The notes beneath the pieces were generated by a model that was not told where the DNA came from, searched no databases, and worked only from the letters and a program-made list of their open reading frames with translations. 64,000 bases of DNA from Verrucomicrobiota bacterium (lineage in GTDB: Bacteria; Verrucomicrobiota; Verrucomicrobiia; Opitutales; Opitutaceae), in NCBI GenBank assembly GCA_026398135.1, contig JAPLTN010000004.1, positions 1 through 64,000 on the forward strand, in the 5' to 3' direction. The position numbers were made by a program, and so were the translations under genes. Shown one piece after another: positions 36,477 through 47,636 of this stretch; positions within the stretch are counted from its first letter, which is position 1, and each line of letters begins with the position of its first letter.

Positions 36477-37301
36477 ATGTCCGACACCGCCGTCCGTCTG
36501 CAAAAATTCATCGCCGATGCCGGCGTCTGTTCCCGCCGCGCCGCCGAGCAACTCATCGCCCAAGGCGAAGTGTGGGTAAACGCCAAGGTCGCCACCCTCG
36601 GCCAGAAAATCGACCCCGAGACCGACAAAGTCACCGTCGAAGGCATCCAGGTGCGCTCCATCGTGCAGCCAAAGATCACCCTCGCCGTCCACAAACCGCG
36701 CGGGCTGATCTGCTCCAACGACGACCCGCATAATCCCGAAACCGTCTTTACCCTCCTGCCCCGCCAGCTGGCGAAATACCGGTTTTTCTGCGCCGGCCGC
36801 CTCGATAAAGACTCCGAGGGCCTGGTCATCCTGACCACCGATGGCGATCTCGCCCAACGGCTGACCCACCCGAGCAACCTCGTTACCAAGCGTTACCTCG
36901 TTATCCTGGAAAACGGCTTCGCCCGCGAACGCATTCCCCGCCTCCTTTCCGGCATCACCATCGATGGCGAACGCCTCAAGGTCGAATACGCCAACCTCAT
37001 CAACCCCAGCCCGTCCGGCCTCGCCACCTCGCTCGATGTGCACATGCACCACGGCAAGAAACGCGAAATCCGCCAGCTCTTCCTCGCCCTCGGCCACCCG
37101 GTTAAACGCCTCAAACGCTACCAAATCGGCGCCTTCGCCCTCCGCGGCATCCCTATGCGCGCCGGCAAACAACTCTCCCCCGCCGAGATCGAGTCCCTCT
37201 TCGCCCAACCCGGCCTTGCCCCGCGCCCCTCCTCGGTGCGCGCCTCGCAAAAACCCGCCCCCAAACGGCTCGCCAAACGCCGTCCCGCCGCCAAAAAGTA
37301 A
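36477..37301 (+). CDS. RsuA/RluB-family rRNA pseudouridine synthase
   Basis: Isomerises uridine in rRNA. 274 residues from ATG 36477. N-terminal S4 RNA-binding domain (RLQKFIADAGVCSRRAAEQL, then GEVWVNAK). The catalytic aspartate is in FCAGRLDKDSEGLVILTTDG (about 108). HMHHGKKREIRQLFLALGHPV is the RluB/RluE/RluF-type block. The C-terminus is a Lys/Arg/Pro-rich tail that probably binds RNA. RluB is most likely, but the substrate uridine cannot be read from sequence. In-frame codons upstream to 36228 lie over the divergent reductase gene and are rejected. Confidence 0.9.
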   Translation: MSDTAVRLQKFIADAGVCSRRAAEQLIAQGEVWVNAKVATLGQKIDPETDKVTVEGIQVRSIVQPKITLAVHKPRGLICSNDDPHNPETVFTLLPRQLAKYRFFCAGRLDKDSEGLVILTTDGDLAQRLTHPSNLVTKRYLVILENGFARERIPRLLSGITIDGERLKVEYANLINPSPSGLATSLDVHMHHGKKREIRQLFLALGHPVKRLKRYQIGAFALRGIPMRAGKQLSPAEIESLFAQPGLAPRPSSVRASQKPAPKRLAKRRPAAKK

Positions 37302-37338
37302 CGCTCTCTCTATTTTAAATCCGCACCGACTCCGTAAC

Positions 37339-38145
37339 ATGAAGCGCATCCTGTTCACCGCCCTCGCCTTGTTTACCGCCGCCGCCCGCGCCGCCAGCCT
37401 GGAGGCACCCTTGCCCGCCTTCGCCGCGCCCGACGCCAAAGCCCCCATCCTCGGCACCGCCAAAGCCGGGACCAAACTCGCCACCGTGGCCGCCCCCGCC
37501 GGCTGGGCCGCCGTGGAGCTCGTCGGCCCCCACACCGTTTACGTCACCGAAAAAGACACCCTGAAAAACTTCGAGGTTCGCCCGGGCGGCGCCTACCACT
37601 CCGCCCCGCGCGCCGATTCCCCCGTGGTCGGCCTCGCTGGCGAAAAAGACCCGTCCGACTTCGTCGATGTCGCCGGTCGTTTTAACAAGTTCTCTCTCAA
37701 GAAAACCCTCATCGCCTACGTCCGTATGGCCCCCACCGCCGTGACGCCCGTCGCCGCCGCGCCCGTGCCCGCCGCCCCTGCCCCCTCCCCTGCCGCCGCG
37801 CCCGAGCTCATGGGCGACCTCAACGCCACCCTGCGCAACGACATCCCCGCCAACTCGCCCGCCAGCCCCGGCCACAGCGCGCAACTCGGCGAACCCCGCC
37901 TCGCCCGCACCTTCTTCGGTGTCGTCGCCTCGACCCGCAATCCGCTCCGCCCGCGCCGTCCCTATGATTTCCAAATCAACGACTCCGCCGGCGCTCGCAT
38001 CGCCTACATCGACATCTCCCAACTTCTCCTCACTGAGCAGATCGAAGCCTTTATCGGCCGCCCCGTGTTCATCCTCGGCACCGCCGAGCCCCTCGGCTCC
38101 GGCAACGAAATCGTGATCCGCTGCGAAACCCTGAAACTCCAATAA
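37339..38145 (+). CDS. Secreted protein of unknown function with SH3-like N-terminal part
   Basis: A 268-residue protein with signal peptide [20 protein letters not shown]. Residues about 22-125 contain two short beta-rich repeats ([22 protein letters not shown] and [20 protein letters not shown], split) resembling bacterial SH3-type domains. A Pro/Ala-rich linker (about 133-160) leads to a C-terminal beta-rich domain ([39 protein letters not shown]). It may bind cell wall or protein ligands. 37 bases after the pseudouridine synthase gene, closed by a terminator. Confidence 0.75.
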   Translation: MKRILFTALALFTAAARAASLEAPLPAFAAPDAKAPILGTAKAGTKLATVAAPAGWAAVELVGPHTVYVTEKDTLKNFEVRPGGAYHSAPRADSPVVGLAGEKDPSDFVDVAGRFNKFSLKKTLIAYVRMAPTAVTPVAAAPVPAAPAPSPAAAPELMGDLNATLRNDIPANSPASPGHSAQLGEPRLARTFFGVVASTRNPLRPRRPYDFQINDSAGARIAYIDISQLLLTEQIEAFIGRPVFILGTAEPLGSGNEIVIRCETLKLQ

Positions 38146-38170
38146 AACGTCCGCCCTCCCGGACGTTTTT
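38146..38170 (+). terminator. Intrinsic terminator after the SH3-like gene
   Basis: AACGTCCG and CGGACGTT form a perfect 8-bp stem with loop CCCTCC, followed by TTTT. It begins one base after the stop codon. Confidence 0.85.
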
Positions 38171-38207
38171 CCAGCTCCCGGCACCTTCGCCGACTTATCT
38201 CTCCACC

Positions 38208-39080
38208 ATGCAGCTCATCGACGGCAACGCCATCGCCGCCTCCATCATCAGTGAACTCAAGGCCAAGGTCGCCGCGCTTCCCGGCCGACGTCCTTGCCTC
38301 GCCCTCGTGCGAGTGGGCGAAGACCCCGCCTCGGTCTCCTACGTGAAGAAAAAGGAGAAAACCGCCGCCGAAATCGGCATCGAAAGCCGCATCATCCTGC
38401 CTCCGGTCACTATTTCCCAGACGGCGCTCGAAACCCTGATCGACGAGCTCAACGCCGACCCCACCGTGGACGGCATCCTCGTCCAGTCCCCCCTGCCCAA
38501 GCCACTCAACGAACTGGCCGTCTTCCGCCGCATCGCCGCGCATAAGGACGTGGACGGTTTCCATACCCTCAACCTCGGTAAAATCGCCCAGGAAGACGAC
38601 ACCGGCTTCGTCGCATGCACCCCCGCCGGTGTCATGGAGCTGCTCGCCCGCTCCGGCACCGACCTCAACGGCAAACACGTCGTCGTGCTCGGCCGCTCCC
38701 TCATCGTCGGCAAACCCGTGGCCCTGCTCGCCCTCCAGAAAAAAGCCGGTGCCAACGGCACCGTCACCATCTGCCACTCCGGCACCACCGACCTGCCCGC
38801 CATCACCCGCCTGGCCGATGTGCTCATCGCCGCCATCGGACGCCCCGAATTCGTCAAGGCCCACATGGTCAAACCCGGCGCCGTCATCATCGACGTCGGC
38901 ATCAACCGCGTGGCCGATGCGTCCAAGAAAACCGGCTACAAACTCGTCGGCGACGTGGATTTCGCCGGTGTCTCTCCCCTCGTTTCCAAGATCACCCCGG
39001 TCCCCGGCGGCGTCGGCCCCATGACCGTCTGCATGCTGATGCAGAACACCCTCAAGGCCCGCCTCCTCGCCGCCGCCTGA
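38208..39080 (+). CDS. folD: Methylenetetrahydrofolate dehydrogenase / methenyl-THF cyclohydrolase
   Basis: A bifunctional one-carbon enzyme interconverting 5,10-methylene-THF and 10-formyl-THF with NADP. 290 residues. The catalytic Lys is in [17 protein letters not shown] (about 46-62). [10 protein letters not shown] and [10 protein letters not shown] are typical. The Rossmann motif is [16 protein letters not shown], and [16 protein letters not shown] closes the active site near the C-terminus. Its stop is 37 bases before the sensor gene. Confidence 0.95.
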   Translation: MQLIDGNAIAASIISELKAKVAALPGRRPCLALVRVGEDPASVSYVKKKEKTAAEIGIESRIILPPVTISQTALETLIDELNADPTVDGILVQSPLPKPLNELAVFRRIAAHKDVDGFHTLNLGKIAQEDDTGFVACTPAGVMELLARSGTDLNGKHVVVLGRSLIVGKPVALLALQKKAGANGTVTICHSGTTDLPAITRLADVLIAAIGRPEFVKAHMVKPGAVIIDVGINRVADASKKTGYKLVGDVDFAGVSPLVSKITPVPGGVGPMTVCMLMQNTLKARLLAAA

Positions 39081-39117
39081 ACGCCCCGATCTCGCACGCG
39101 TTTTCCGACCGGCCCCC

Positions 39118-39834
39118 ATGCCCAGCCCCTCAAAAATCCTGGTAGTCGATGACCAGCCGGTAAACGTCCAACTCCTCAAACGCGCCCTCGAACGCGAAGG
39201 CCTGACCGTATTCCCCGCCCACACCGGCCAGGACGCGCTCGACATGGTCCAGCGCGAACACCCTGACCTCATCCTGCTCGATGTGATGATGCCCGACATG
39301 GACGGCATCGAGGTCTGCCAACGTCTCCAGCAGGACAGTCGGCACAAAAACATCCCGGTGATCTTCATCACCGCGCGCAGCTCCAAGGAAGGCCGCCTCG
39401 CCGGCCTAGGCGTCGGCGCGGTCGATTACATCACCAAGCCCATCGACCTCGACGAGACCATCGCCCGCGTGCAGACCCAGCTGCGCGTCGTCGCGGTCAA
39501 CCGCGAGATGATCGACCTCCAGCGCCGCCTCGAAGAAGCCCGTCGCGCCGCCTCCATCGGCGCCATCACCCAAGGCATCGCCCACAACATGAATAACCTG
39601 CTGGGCGTAGTCTTGGGGTATCTGGACCTCATCAAGACCAACGCCCACCGGCCCGACACGGTGCGGGCCAACGCCGAGAACCTCGAGGCCGCCGTGCAAC
39701 GCATCGTCGGCATCATCCGTCAGCTCAGCTCGCTGGTCGTCAAATCCCGCCTGCCCACCAGTCCTATTCCCCTGGATCAACTCTTGAAAGGGGCCGTCAC
39801 CCACCCTCGGGCGCGTGCTGATGAACGCCCGTGA
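39118..39834 (+). CDS. Response regulator receiver + histidine-kinase H-box, 5' part of a broken hybrid sensor
   Basis: A 238-residue product. Receiver domain at about 1-122: acidic pocket VVDDQ, phospho-acceptor Asp in ILLDVMMPDMDG (about 54) and Lys in YITKPIDL. A coiled linker (INREMIDLQRRLEEARRA-like) leads to a HisKA H-box, ITQGIAHNMNNLLGVVLGYLDL (His about 161). The frame then runs LLKGAVTHPRARADERP and stops. The kinase ATPase domain continues in another frame (39815-40156). The 35-40 residues usually found between the H-box helices and the N-box are missing, so an internal deletion (size 3n+2) rather than a one-base shift explains the break. Confidence 0.75.
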   Translation: MPSPSKILVVDDQPVNVQLLKRALEREGLTVFPAHTGQDALDMVQREHPDLILLDVMMPDMDGIEVCQRLQQDSRHKNIPVIFITARSSKEGRLAGLGVGAVDYITKPIDLDETIARVQTQLRVVAVNREMIDLQRRLEEARRAASIGAITQGIAHNMNNLLGVVLGYLDLIKTNAHRPDTVRANAENLEAAVQRIVGIIRQLSSLVVKSRLPTSPIPLDQLLKGAVTHPRARADERP

Positions 39835-40156
39835 AAGCTACGGCTCCGGTCACGAAGGTCCTCGCCCCATCACCATTCGCACCCACCTGCTGCCTACTCT
39901 CGGTCCCGACGGTCGCATACTCGCCATTCAAGTCGAAGATCAAGGACGCGGAATCGATCCCCAGCTACGCGACCACATGTTCGAGCCGTTTATCAGCAGT
40001 AAAAACACCGTGGGCGTGGGCATGGGCCTTACCGTCGCCCGCCACGCCCTGCGCAACATGGGCGGCGATCTTGTGCTCGAAGACCGGCCCGGCGGCGGCG
40101 TCATCGCCACCCTCACCCAACCGCTCGAACGCCGACGCCGCGTGCACGGGAGCTGA
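39815..40156 (+). CDS. HATPase_c fragment, 3' part of a broken hybrid sensor
   Basis: This frame carries the kinase ATP-binding domain: N-box remnant LGRVLMNARESYG, G1 box VEDQGRGIDP, F-box MFEPFISSK and G2 box GVGMGLTVARHALRNMGGDL. It lies +1 relative to the 5' part and overlaps it by 20 bases. As a stand-alone product it would start from a GTG at 39815, inside the N-box, and lacks the beginning of the domain, so it is probably non-functional unless the reading frame is an assembly artefact. Confidence 0.7.
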   Translation: MLMNARESYGSGHEGPRPITIRTHLLPTLGPDGRILAIQVEDQGRGIDPQLRDHMFEPFISSKNTVGVGMGLTVARHALRNMGGDLVLEDRPGGGVIATLTQPLERRRRVHGS

Positions 40157-40193
40157 TCCCGGGCAACCGACGCCACGCTCCTCCCCTTTTCCC

Positions 40194-41006
40194 ATGCCTT
40201 CCCTTCGCATCGCCTTCCTCGGAGCCGGTCGCATGGCCTCCGCCATCATCGACGGCTTGCTCGCCACCGGAGCCGCCGCCCCCGACTCAATCGCGATCCT
40301 CGGCGGTTCCGGCCCCAGCGCGCCAACCCTGGCCGCCCGAACCGGCGTCCGTCTGGCCACCGACCTGCCCGACTTGATTGCCACCGCCGATCTCGTTGTC
40401 ATCGCCTTTAAACCCCAGCACCTGGCCGGGGCCGATCCGCGCCTCGCCGAGCTCACCCGCGGCAAACTCGTCCTCTCCGTGCTAGCCGCCAAAACCCTGG
40501 CGCGACTGGCCAAAACCTTTCCCCACGCCCGCAACATCGTCCGCACCATGCCCAACACCCCCGCCGCCATCGGGGCCGGCGTGACCGGCTGGGCAGCGTT
40601 ATCCACGCTCACCGCCGCCGACCGCGCCACCGTAGTCACCCTGCTCCGTGCCATGGGCCGCGAAATCGAACTGCCGGAAAATCAAATCGACGCGCTAATG
40701 GCGGTCAGTGGCTGCGGCCCGGCCTTCGTCTTTGAGTTTACCGCCGCTCTGCGGGAGGCAGGCGTGGCCTGCGGCCTGAGCCGTGAAACCGCCCACCTTC
40801 TGGCGCTGGAGACCGTGGTCGGCGCGGCCAAACTCATGGCCCACACCGGCACCGAACCCGAAGAACTGCGCAACCAAGTGACGTCCCCCAAGGGCACCAC
40901 GTTCGCCGGGCTGCAAGTGCTTCAAGCCCGTGATTTTCGCGGCCTGCTGCGCGACACCGCCCTGGCCAGCCAGGCCCGTTCCGCCGAGCTCTCCGCCCAG
41001 GAGTAA
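40194..41006 (+). CDS. proC: Pyrroline-5-carboxylate reductase
   Basis: The last step of proline synthesis: NAD(P)H-dependent reduction of pyrroline-5-carboxylate. 270 residues from ATG 40194. Rossmann motif IAFLGAGRMASAIIDGLL, VIAFKPQHL, IVRTMPNTPAAIGAGVTGW (about 115) and the signature VTSPKGTTFAGLQVLQA (about 230). Length is typical. It follows the broken sensor by 37 bases. No proA or proB lies in this window. Confidence 0.95.
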   Translation: MPSLRIAFLGAGRMASAIIDGLLATGAAAPDSIAILGGSGPSAPTLAARTGVRLATDLPDLIATADLVVIAFKPQHLAGADPRLAELTRGKLVLSVLAAKTLARLAKTFPHARNIVRTMPNTPAAIGAGVTGWAALSTLTAADRATVVTLLRAMGREIELPENQIDALMAVSGCGPAFVFEFTAALREAGVACGLSRETAHLLALETVVGAAKLMAHTGTEPEELRNQVTSPKGTTFAGLQVLQARDFRGLLRDTALASQARSAELSAQE

Positions 41007-41041
41007 TCGCCCCCGACGTTCCAGCGTTCGCATCACGGCAC

Positions 41042-41076
41042 AAAAAAGCTGACCGGCTAAAAGCTCGGCCAGCTTT
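41042..41076 (-). terminator. Intrinsic terminator between proC and the STAS gene
   Basis: AAAGCTGACCG (41045-41055) pairs with CGGCCAGCTTT (41066-41076), one mismatch, with T-rich sequence on the minus-strand exit side. It serves the STAS gene and may also stop proC transcripts from the other side. Confidence 0.7.
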
Positions 41077-41098
41077 ACGATAAATAACCCCGGCGGAT

Positions 41099-41611
41099 TT
41101 AGCCTTGGTCCACGCGGCCCTTCAGGAAGGCCAGCACATCCTGGAACTTGGTGCGGTTGGCCTCGTCGGCGGCGACTAGATTCTCGTGCGCGGCCAAAAC
41201 CAGACGCGCGTTTTCGAGCTCGTTCATTTTCGCCTGAGGGGCGAGCGCCGTGCCTCCGGAGCGCAACTGAGTCGAAGCGTCCGGACAATCCACCACCAGC
41301 AAGCGGTGCAGACCAAGATTCTTGATCAATTCCAAGTTACGCTCCCCGACGCGACACAGCACCAGACTGCCATCGGATCCGGCTTTGCGCAGTTCGAGCG
41401 CGGAGCCGGCCAGCACGCCGAGAAAGGTGCTGTCCATGCTGGTGCAATTTTGAAAATCCATGACGAAGCGCAAACGGCCCTGCCGGCGCATCTCGCCCAT
41501 GAAATCGCGCAAGGTCGCGCTGTTTTGAAAAGAAGCACGTCCCTCGATGCGTATGATAACGGGATCACACGAGGCATCCACGAGGAAGGTAGGCGAGGCG
41601 ACGTCAGACAT
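41099..41611 (-). CDS. STAS-domain protein (anti-sigma-factor-antagonist-like)
   Basis: A 170-residue protein from MSDVASPTFLVDASC at 41611. STAS domain at about 8-105: VIIRIEGRASFQNSATLRDFM, FVMDFQNCTSMDSTFLGVLAGSA (split) with Ser in the usual phosphorylation position (DCTSMDST-type), and LLVVDC. The C-terminal helical tail (ENARLVLAAHENLVAADEAN) is an addition. It would act in partner-switching signalling with a kinase/phosphatase not present here. Confidence 0.85.
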   Translation of the reverse strand: MSDVASPTFLVDASCDPVIIRIEGRASFQNSATLRDFMGEMRRQGRLRFVMDFQNCTSMDSTFLGVLAGSALELRKAGSDGSLVLCRVGERNLELIKNLGLHRLLVVDCPDASTQLRSGGTALAPQAKMNELENARLVLAAHENLVAADEANRTKFQDVLAFLKGRVDQG

Positions 41612-41641
41612 GGCTTTGGGTGAACGATAAGCGACCACATC

Positions 41642-41693
41642 AAAAATGCGTGTCGGCCGGTCCGCTGGCAAGCGAGCGGAGGGACCGGCCGAC
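41642..41693 (-). terminator. Intrinsic terminator after acnA
   Basis: GTCGGCCGGTCC (41652-41663) pairs perfectly with GGACCGGCCGAC (41682-41693), with a smaller inner CCGCT/AGCGG pairing. A T5 run follows on the minus-strand side, about five bases after the stem. It lies 27 bases beyond the aconitase stop. Confidence 0.75.
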
Positions 41694-41719
41694 GACTATT
41701 TTTACAGGGTCTTTAACGT

Positions 41720-44407
<2,688 letters not shown>

Positions 44408-44460
44408 CGTGGACGTTTGGAAAAATGGGGAAAATCGGTCGCGCTAGGAGGACACGAAAC

Positions 44461-44483
44461 GGGCCGACCCCAAAGGTCGGCCC
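44461..44483 (-). terminator. Hairpin between peroxiredoxin and acnA
   Basis: GGGCCGACC and GGTCGGCCC form a perfect 9-bp stem with a 5-base loop, 16 bases after the peroxiredoxin stop. The minus-strand tail (GTTTCGTG) is only weakly T-rich. Confidence 0.65.
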
Positions 44484-44498
44484 GAAGGCATAAGTGGG

Positions 44499-44972
44499 TT
44501 ATTTGGCGAGGGCGGCTTTAACGGCCTCGAAATCAGGCAAGTCTTTCGGGGTGGCGGTTTGCTCGGCGTATTTGATCACGCCATCCTTGCCGATGACGAA
44601 GGCGGCACGAGCTGAAGTATCACCAATCCCGGCCAAGCCAGGGAACACGACGTCGTAGGCCTTGGTGGTTTCCTTGTTCAGGTCGGAAACAATCGTGAGC
44701 TTGATGTTCTCCTTCTTCGCCCAGGCTTCTTGGGCGAAAGGACTGTCCACGCTGATCGCAATGACCTCGGCGCCGAGCGAGGCGTATGCGGAGAGCCCGG
44801 AAGTGATGTCGCACAACTCAGCCGTGCAGACCCCGGTGAATGCCAGAGGGAAAAACAAAAGAACGGTCTGCTTGTGACCAAAGTTAGCGGACAGCTTTAC
44901 GTCCACCAAGCCATCGGCGGTTTTGGATTTAAGGGTGAAATCAGGAGCGCGAGTGCCAATAGAGAGGGCCAT
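44499..44972 (-). CDS. Peroxiredoxin (AhpE/alkyl hydroperoxide reductase type)
   Basis: A 157-residue thiol peroxidase. Thioredoxin fold with peroxidatic Cys in LAFTGVCTAELCDI (about 50) and a second Cys five residues on, as in AhpE/BCP-like enzymes. VIAISVDSPFAQEAWAKKE and DTSARAAFVIGKDGVIKY are typical. It reduces peroxides using an unidentified reductant. Separated from aconitase, an oxidant-sensitive Fe-S enzyme, by a hairpin. Confidence 0.9.
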   Translation of the reverse strand: MALSIGTRAPDFTLKSKTADGLVDVKLSANFGHKQTVLLFFPLAFTGVCTAELCDITSGLSAYASLGAEVIAISVDSPFAQEAWAKKENIKLTIVSDLNKETTKAYDVVFPGLAGIGDTSARAAFVIGKDGVIKYAEQTATPKDLPDFEAVKAALAK

Positions 44973-45212
44973 GGTGGATTAAGGATGATTGGTTAAAGGA
45001 ACACGTGGACGACCGGTAGCGGACGAGCACGCGTGAGAAAAACCTGACCCTGAGTAGCGCCGCAGAGTGCCGCAATCCGTTTTTAACAGCTACGCATAGG
45101 TAACGCTCGCACCGACATGGCGCCGTCAGTCGCGGGCATTGACAGACCCATGTCATGAACTACGGTCACAAGCTCCACTTTAGACCGTTTACCGACGATC
45201 TCACTTGCCACC

Positions 45213-45473
45213 ATGCCCTCCGCTCACACTCCGCCAGACGCCAACGGCGCCCGCGACTTCGTGAAGCAGTCCAGTCTCTACCAAGAGTTCCTGGCTGAGA
45301 GGGAGGAGATTCTAAAACACAAGTGGATCGAGTCAGAACGCCTCGGCTACGATATCGGGTTCGAGCGCGCTCTGCTCGATTGGATTCGCAAACACCGCGA
45401 TAGTTGGCGAGCCGCTCGCCGCTCCGGCTCCACGAACACAAACCCTGCGATTATCCCATCTAAGCGAAACTAA
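45213..45473 (+). CDS. Small hypothetical protein
   Basis: An 86-residue protein. The centre SSLYQEFLAEREEILKHKW (about 19-38), then SERLGYDIGFERALLDWI and KHRDSWRAARR, reads like a compact conserved helical domain rather than chance coding. The ends are low-complexity. No family is recognised. A TTGACA at 45139-45144 could be a -35 element for it, with only a weak -10 downstream. It converges on clpX, 10 bases away. Confidence 0.65.
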   Translation: MPSAHTPPDANGARDFVKQSSLYQEFLAEREEILKHKWIESERLGYDIGFERALLDWIRKHRDSWRAARRSGSTNTNPAIIPSKRN

Positions 45474-45483
45474 ATCGCTTCGA

Positions 45484-46818
45484 TTAAGCGGCGTTTTTGG
45501 CCTCATCAGTGTCGTCTAGGATTGATTTGTCGTTTTTGGTGCGACGGCGGAGATGAGGCCTGCGCTCACCCGCTACAACCCCTGCATTGATAATCACCTC
45601 CGCGACATCATCGCGGGAGGGCAAATCATACATCACATCCAGCATGATCTGCTCCATGATGGAGCGCAGGGCACGTGCACCGGTTTTGAGCGTAATGGCT
45701 TTGCGGGCAATCGCGGTAAGCGCATCCGAGGTGAAACGAAGACTGACACCATCAATCGCGAAAAGCTTGGCGTATTGTTTAACCAAAGAGTTTTTCGTGT
45801 CCTGCAAAACCTTCTCCAAGTCGGCCAGTTTCAGCGGCGCGAGCACCGAAACCACCGGCAAGCGACCGATAAACTCGGGGATCATACCGTAGCGAACCAA
45901 ATCCTCCGGAGCCAGCGCGCGCATAAGCGCTTCGGCGGCTTCATCATCTCCTTGTTCGGTCATGGGCTTGTGCGAGGTATGGGCGCTGAAACCGATGCCG
46001 CGCGCGCCAATCCGTCGTTGGACGATCGCATCGAGCCCCACGAATGCACCGCCGCAAATAAAGAGAATATTCTGGGTGTTTACCTGCACCAGTTCTTGGT
46101 TGGGATGTTTACGGCCCCCTTGGGGTGGAACATTGCAAACCGTGCCTTCCAATATCTTTAACAAGGCTTGCTGCACGCCCTCGCCCGAGACGTCTCGGGT
46201 GATGGAAACGTTCTCCGTCTTGCGTCCGATCTTGTCGATTTCGTCAATGTAAACGATACCGCACTCCGCACGCTTTACATCGAAGTTCGCGTTCTGCAGC
46301 AGCCGCACGATCACGTTTTCAACGTCATCACCCACATAGCCGGCCTCGGTCAAAGTAGTGGCGTCAGCGATGGCAAAGGGCACGTCGAGAATTCGCGCCA
46401 AGGTGCGAGCAAGTAACGTTTTTCCTGAACCCGTTGGTCCCGTGAGCAGTATGTTACTTTTTTCGACCTCAACTTCATTAAACTCAGGGGCCAAAGATTC
46501 GCCCGTCCGGTCCGGAGACCCGACAGAGTAGCTCAACCGCTTGTAATGGTTATAAACCGCGACTGAGAGCACTTTTTTCGCGTGATCCTGCCCAATAACA
46601 TGCTCATCCAGCGTTCGTTTGATCTCAGAAGGCTTAAGCAACTGAAACGTCGGCTTACGATCTACCGCCGGGGTGGAAAACTCACGGTCGATGATCGTTT
46701 TGCAGACGTTTACGCAAGCATCGCAGATATACACGCCCGGCCCGGCGATGATCTTGCGAACCTCGGACTGCGGCTTTCCGCAAAAAGAACATAAATTAAC
46801 CCGTGTTGCCTTGGCCAT
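45484..46818 (-). CDS. clpX: ATP-dependent Clp protease ATP-binding subunit ClpX
   Basis: An AAA+ unfoldase that feeds substrates to ClpP. 444 residues. N-terminal C4 zinc finger: CSFCGKPQ (about 10) and CDACVNVC (about 33). Walker [15 protein letters not shown] (about 126), Walker [13 protein letters not shown], pore loop GYVGDD and the ClpP-binding IGF-type loop region (RGIGFSAH). RPxVSxLAPLK-like sensor sequence [15 protein letters not shown]. Last gene of tig-clpP-clpX, in the order usual in bacteria. Confidence 0.96.
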   Translation of the reverse strand: MAKATRVNLCSFCGKPQSEVRKIIAGPGVYICDACVNVCKTIIDREFSTPAVDRKPTFQLLKPSEIKRTLDEHVIGQDHAKKVLSVAVYNHYKRLSYSVGSPDRTGESLAPEFNEVEVEKSNILLTGPTGSGKTLLARTLARILDVPFAIADATTLTEAGYVGDDVENVIVRLLQNANFDVKRAECGIVYIDEIDKIGRKTENVSITRDVSGEGVQQALLKILEGTVCNVPPQGGRKHPNQELVQVNTQNILFICGGAFVGLDAIVQRRIGARGIGFSAHTSHKPMTEQGDDEAAEALMRALAPEDLVRYGMIPEFIGRLPVVSVLAPLKLADLEKVLQDTKNSLVKQYAKLFAIDGVSLRFTSDALTAIARKAITLKTGARALRSIMEQIMLDVMYDLPSRDDVAEVIINAGVVAGERRPHLRRRTKNDKSILDDTDEAKNAA

Positions 46819-46871
46819 GTGCTTATCACCTCAACATGGGCAAGTTGTGGACGGTGTCGAGGCGCAAGCTC

Positions 46872-47492
46872 TTACGAACTCGAAACCGGAGTGATCACCG
46901 ACGCCTCTGCCGAGTTCTCGACCACATGATCCACGAGCCCGTAATCCTTCGCCTCTTGCGCGCTGAGGAAGTAATCGCGATCCGTGTCTTTCTCCAACTG
47001 CTCGATGGTCTTTCCGGTGTGCCGGGCGATGACTTGATTCAGAGTCTGCCGCCAACGAAGGATTTCTTTGGCCGCAATGGCAATGTCGGAGGCTTGACCG
47101 CCCGCGCCACCGCTGGGTTGGTGAATCATCACCCGGCTATGCGGTAGCGCGAAGCGTTTACCCTTGGTTCCGGCGGCGAGCAACACCGTCGCCATGCTGG
47201 CGGCTTGGCCGATGCAGTAAGTGACCACGTCGCATTGCAGGAACCGAATGGTGTCGTAGATTGCCATGCCTCCGGTAACCACACCGCCAGGCGAGTTAAT
47301 GTAGAGATGAATGTCCTTCTTGGGATCTTCCATCTGAAGAAACAACAGCTGCGCAATCACCACGTTGGCGACCCCATCATCAATGGGCGTGCCAATAAAA
47401 ATGATGCGATCTTTCAGGAGGCGGGAATAGATATCCATCGACCGCTCCACGCGACCGTTGTTTTCAATCACCATCGGGACGTAATAACTCAT
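46872..47492 (-). CDS. clpP: ATP-dependent Clp protease proteolytic subunit
   Basis: A serine protease that forms two stacked heptameric rings. 206 residues from [20 protein letters not shown] at 47492; in-frame codons upstream to 47600 run through the tig terminator and are rejected. Catalytic Ser in [14 protein letters not shown] (about 100), His in [14 protein letters not shown] (about 125) and Asp in [11 protein letters not shown]. Followed by clpX 53 bases later. Confidence 0.95.
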   Translation of the reverse strand: MSYYVPMVIENNGRVERSMDIYSRLLKDRIIFIGTPIDDGVANVVIAQLLFLQMEDPKKDIHLYINSPGGVVTGGMAIYDTIRFLQCDVVTYCIGQAASMATVLLAAGTKGKRFALPHSRVMIHQPSGGAGGQASDIAIAAKEILRWRQTLNQVIARHTGKTIEQLEKDTDRDYFLSAQEAKDYGLVDHVVENSAEASVITPVSSS

Positions 47493-47560
47493 GGGTAAAC
47501 CACGTTCACCGGCTCGGCGCGGAAGGCAAGCGCGACAGTGCCAAGAAGCAGGCCAAAACA

Positions 47561-47595
47561 ACAAAAAGCCCCGCCGCGAAAAACGCAGGCGGGGC
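47561..47595 (-). terminator. Intrinsic terminator between tig and clpP
   Basis: Minus strand: GCCCCGCC (47595-47588) pairs with GGCGGGGC (47575-47568), followed by TTTTTGTTG. clpP therefore probably has its own promoter downstream or receives partial read-through. Confidence 0.8.
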
Positions 47596-47636
47596 GGCAA
47601 AAAGCCAAAGCGCGGAATCCGGCAGCGAACCGATAA

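Noticed and set aside
47493-47600. N-terminal extension of clpP
   Set aside because: It reads through the tig terminator hairpin and is not ClpP-like; [10 protein letters not shown] is the natural start.
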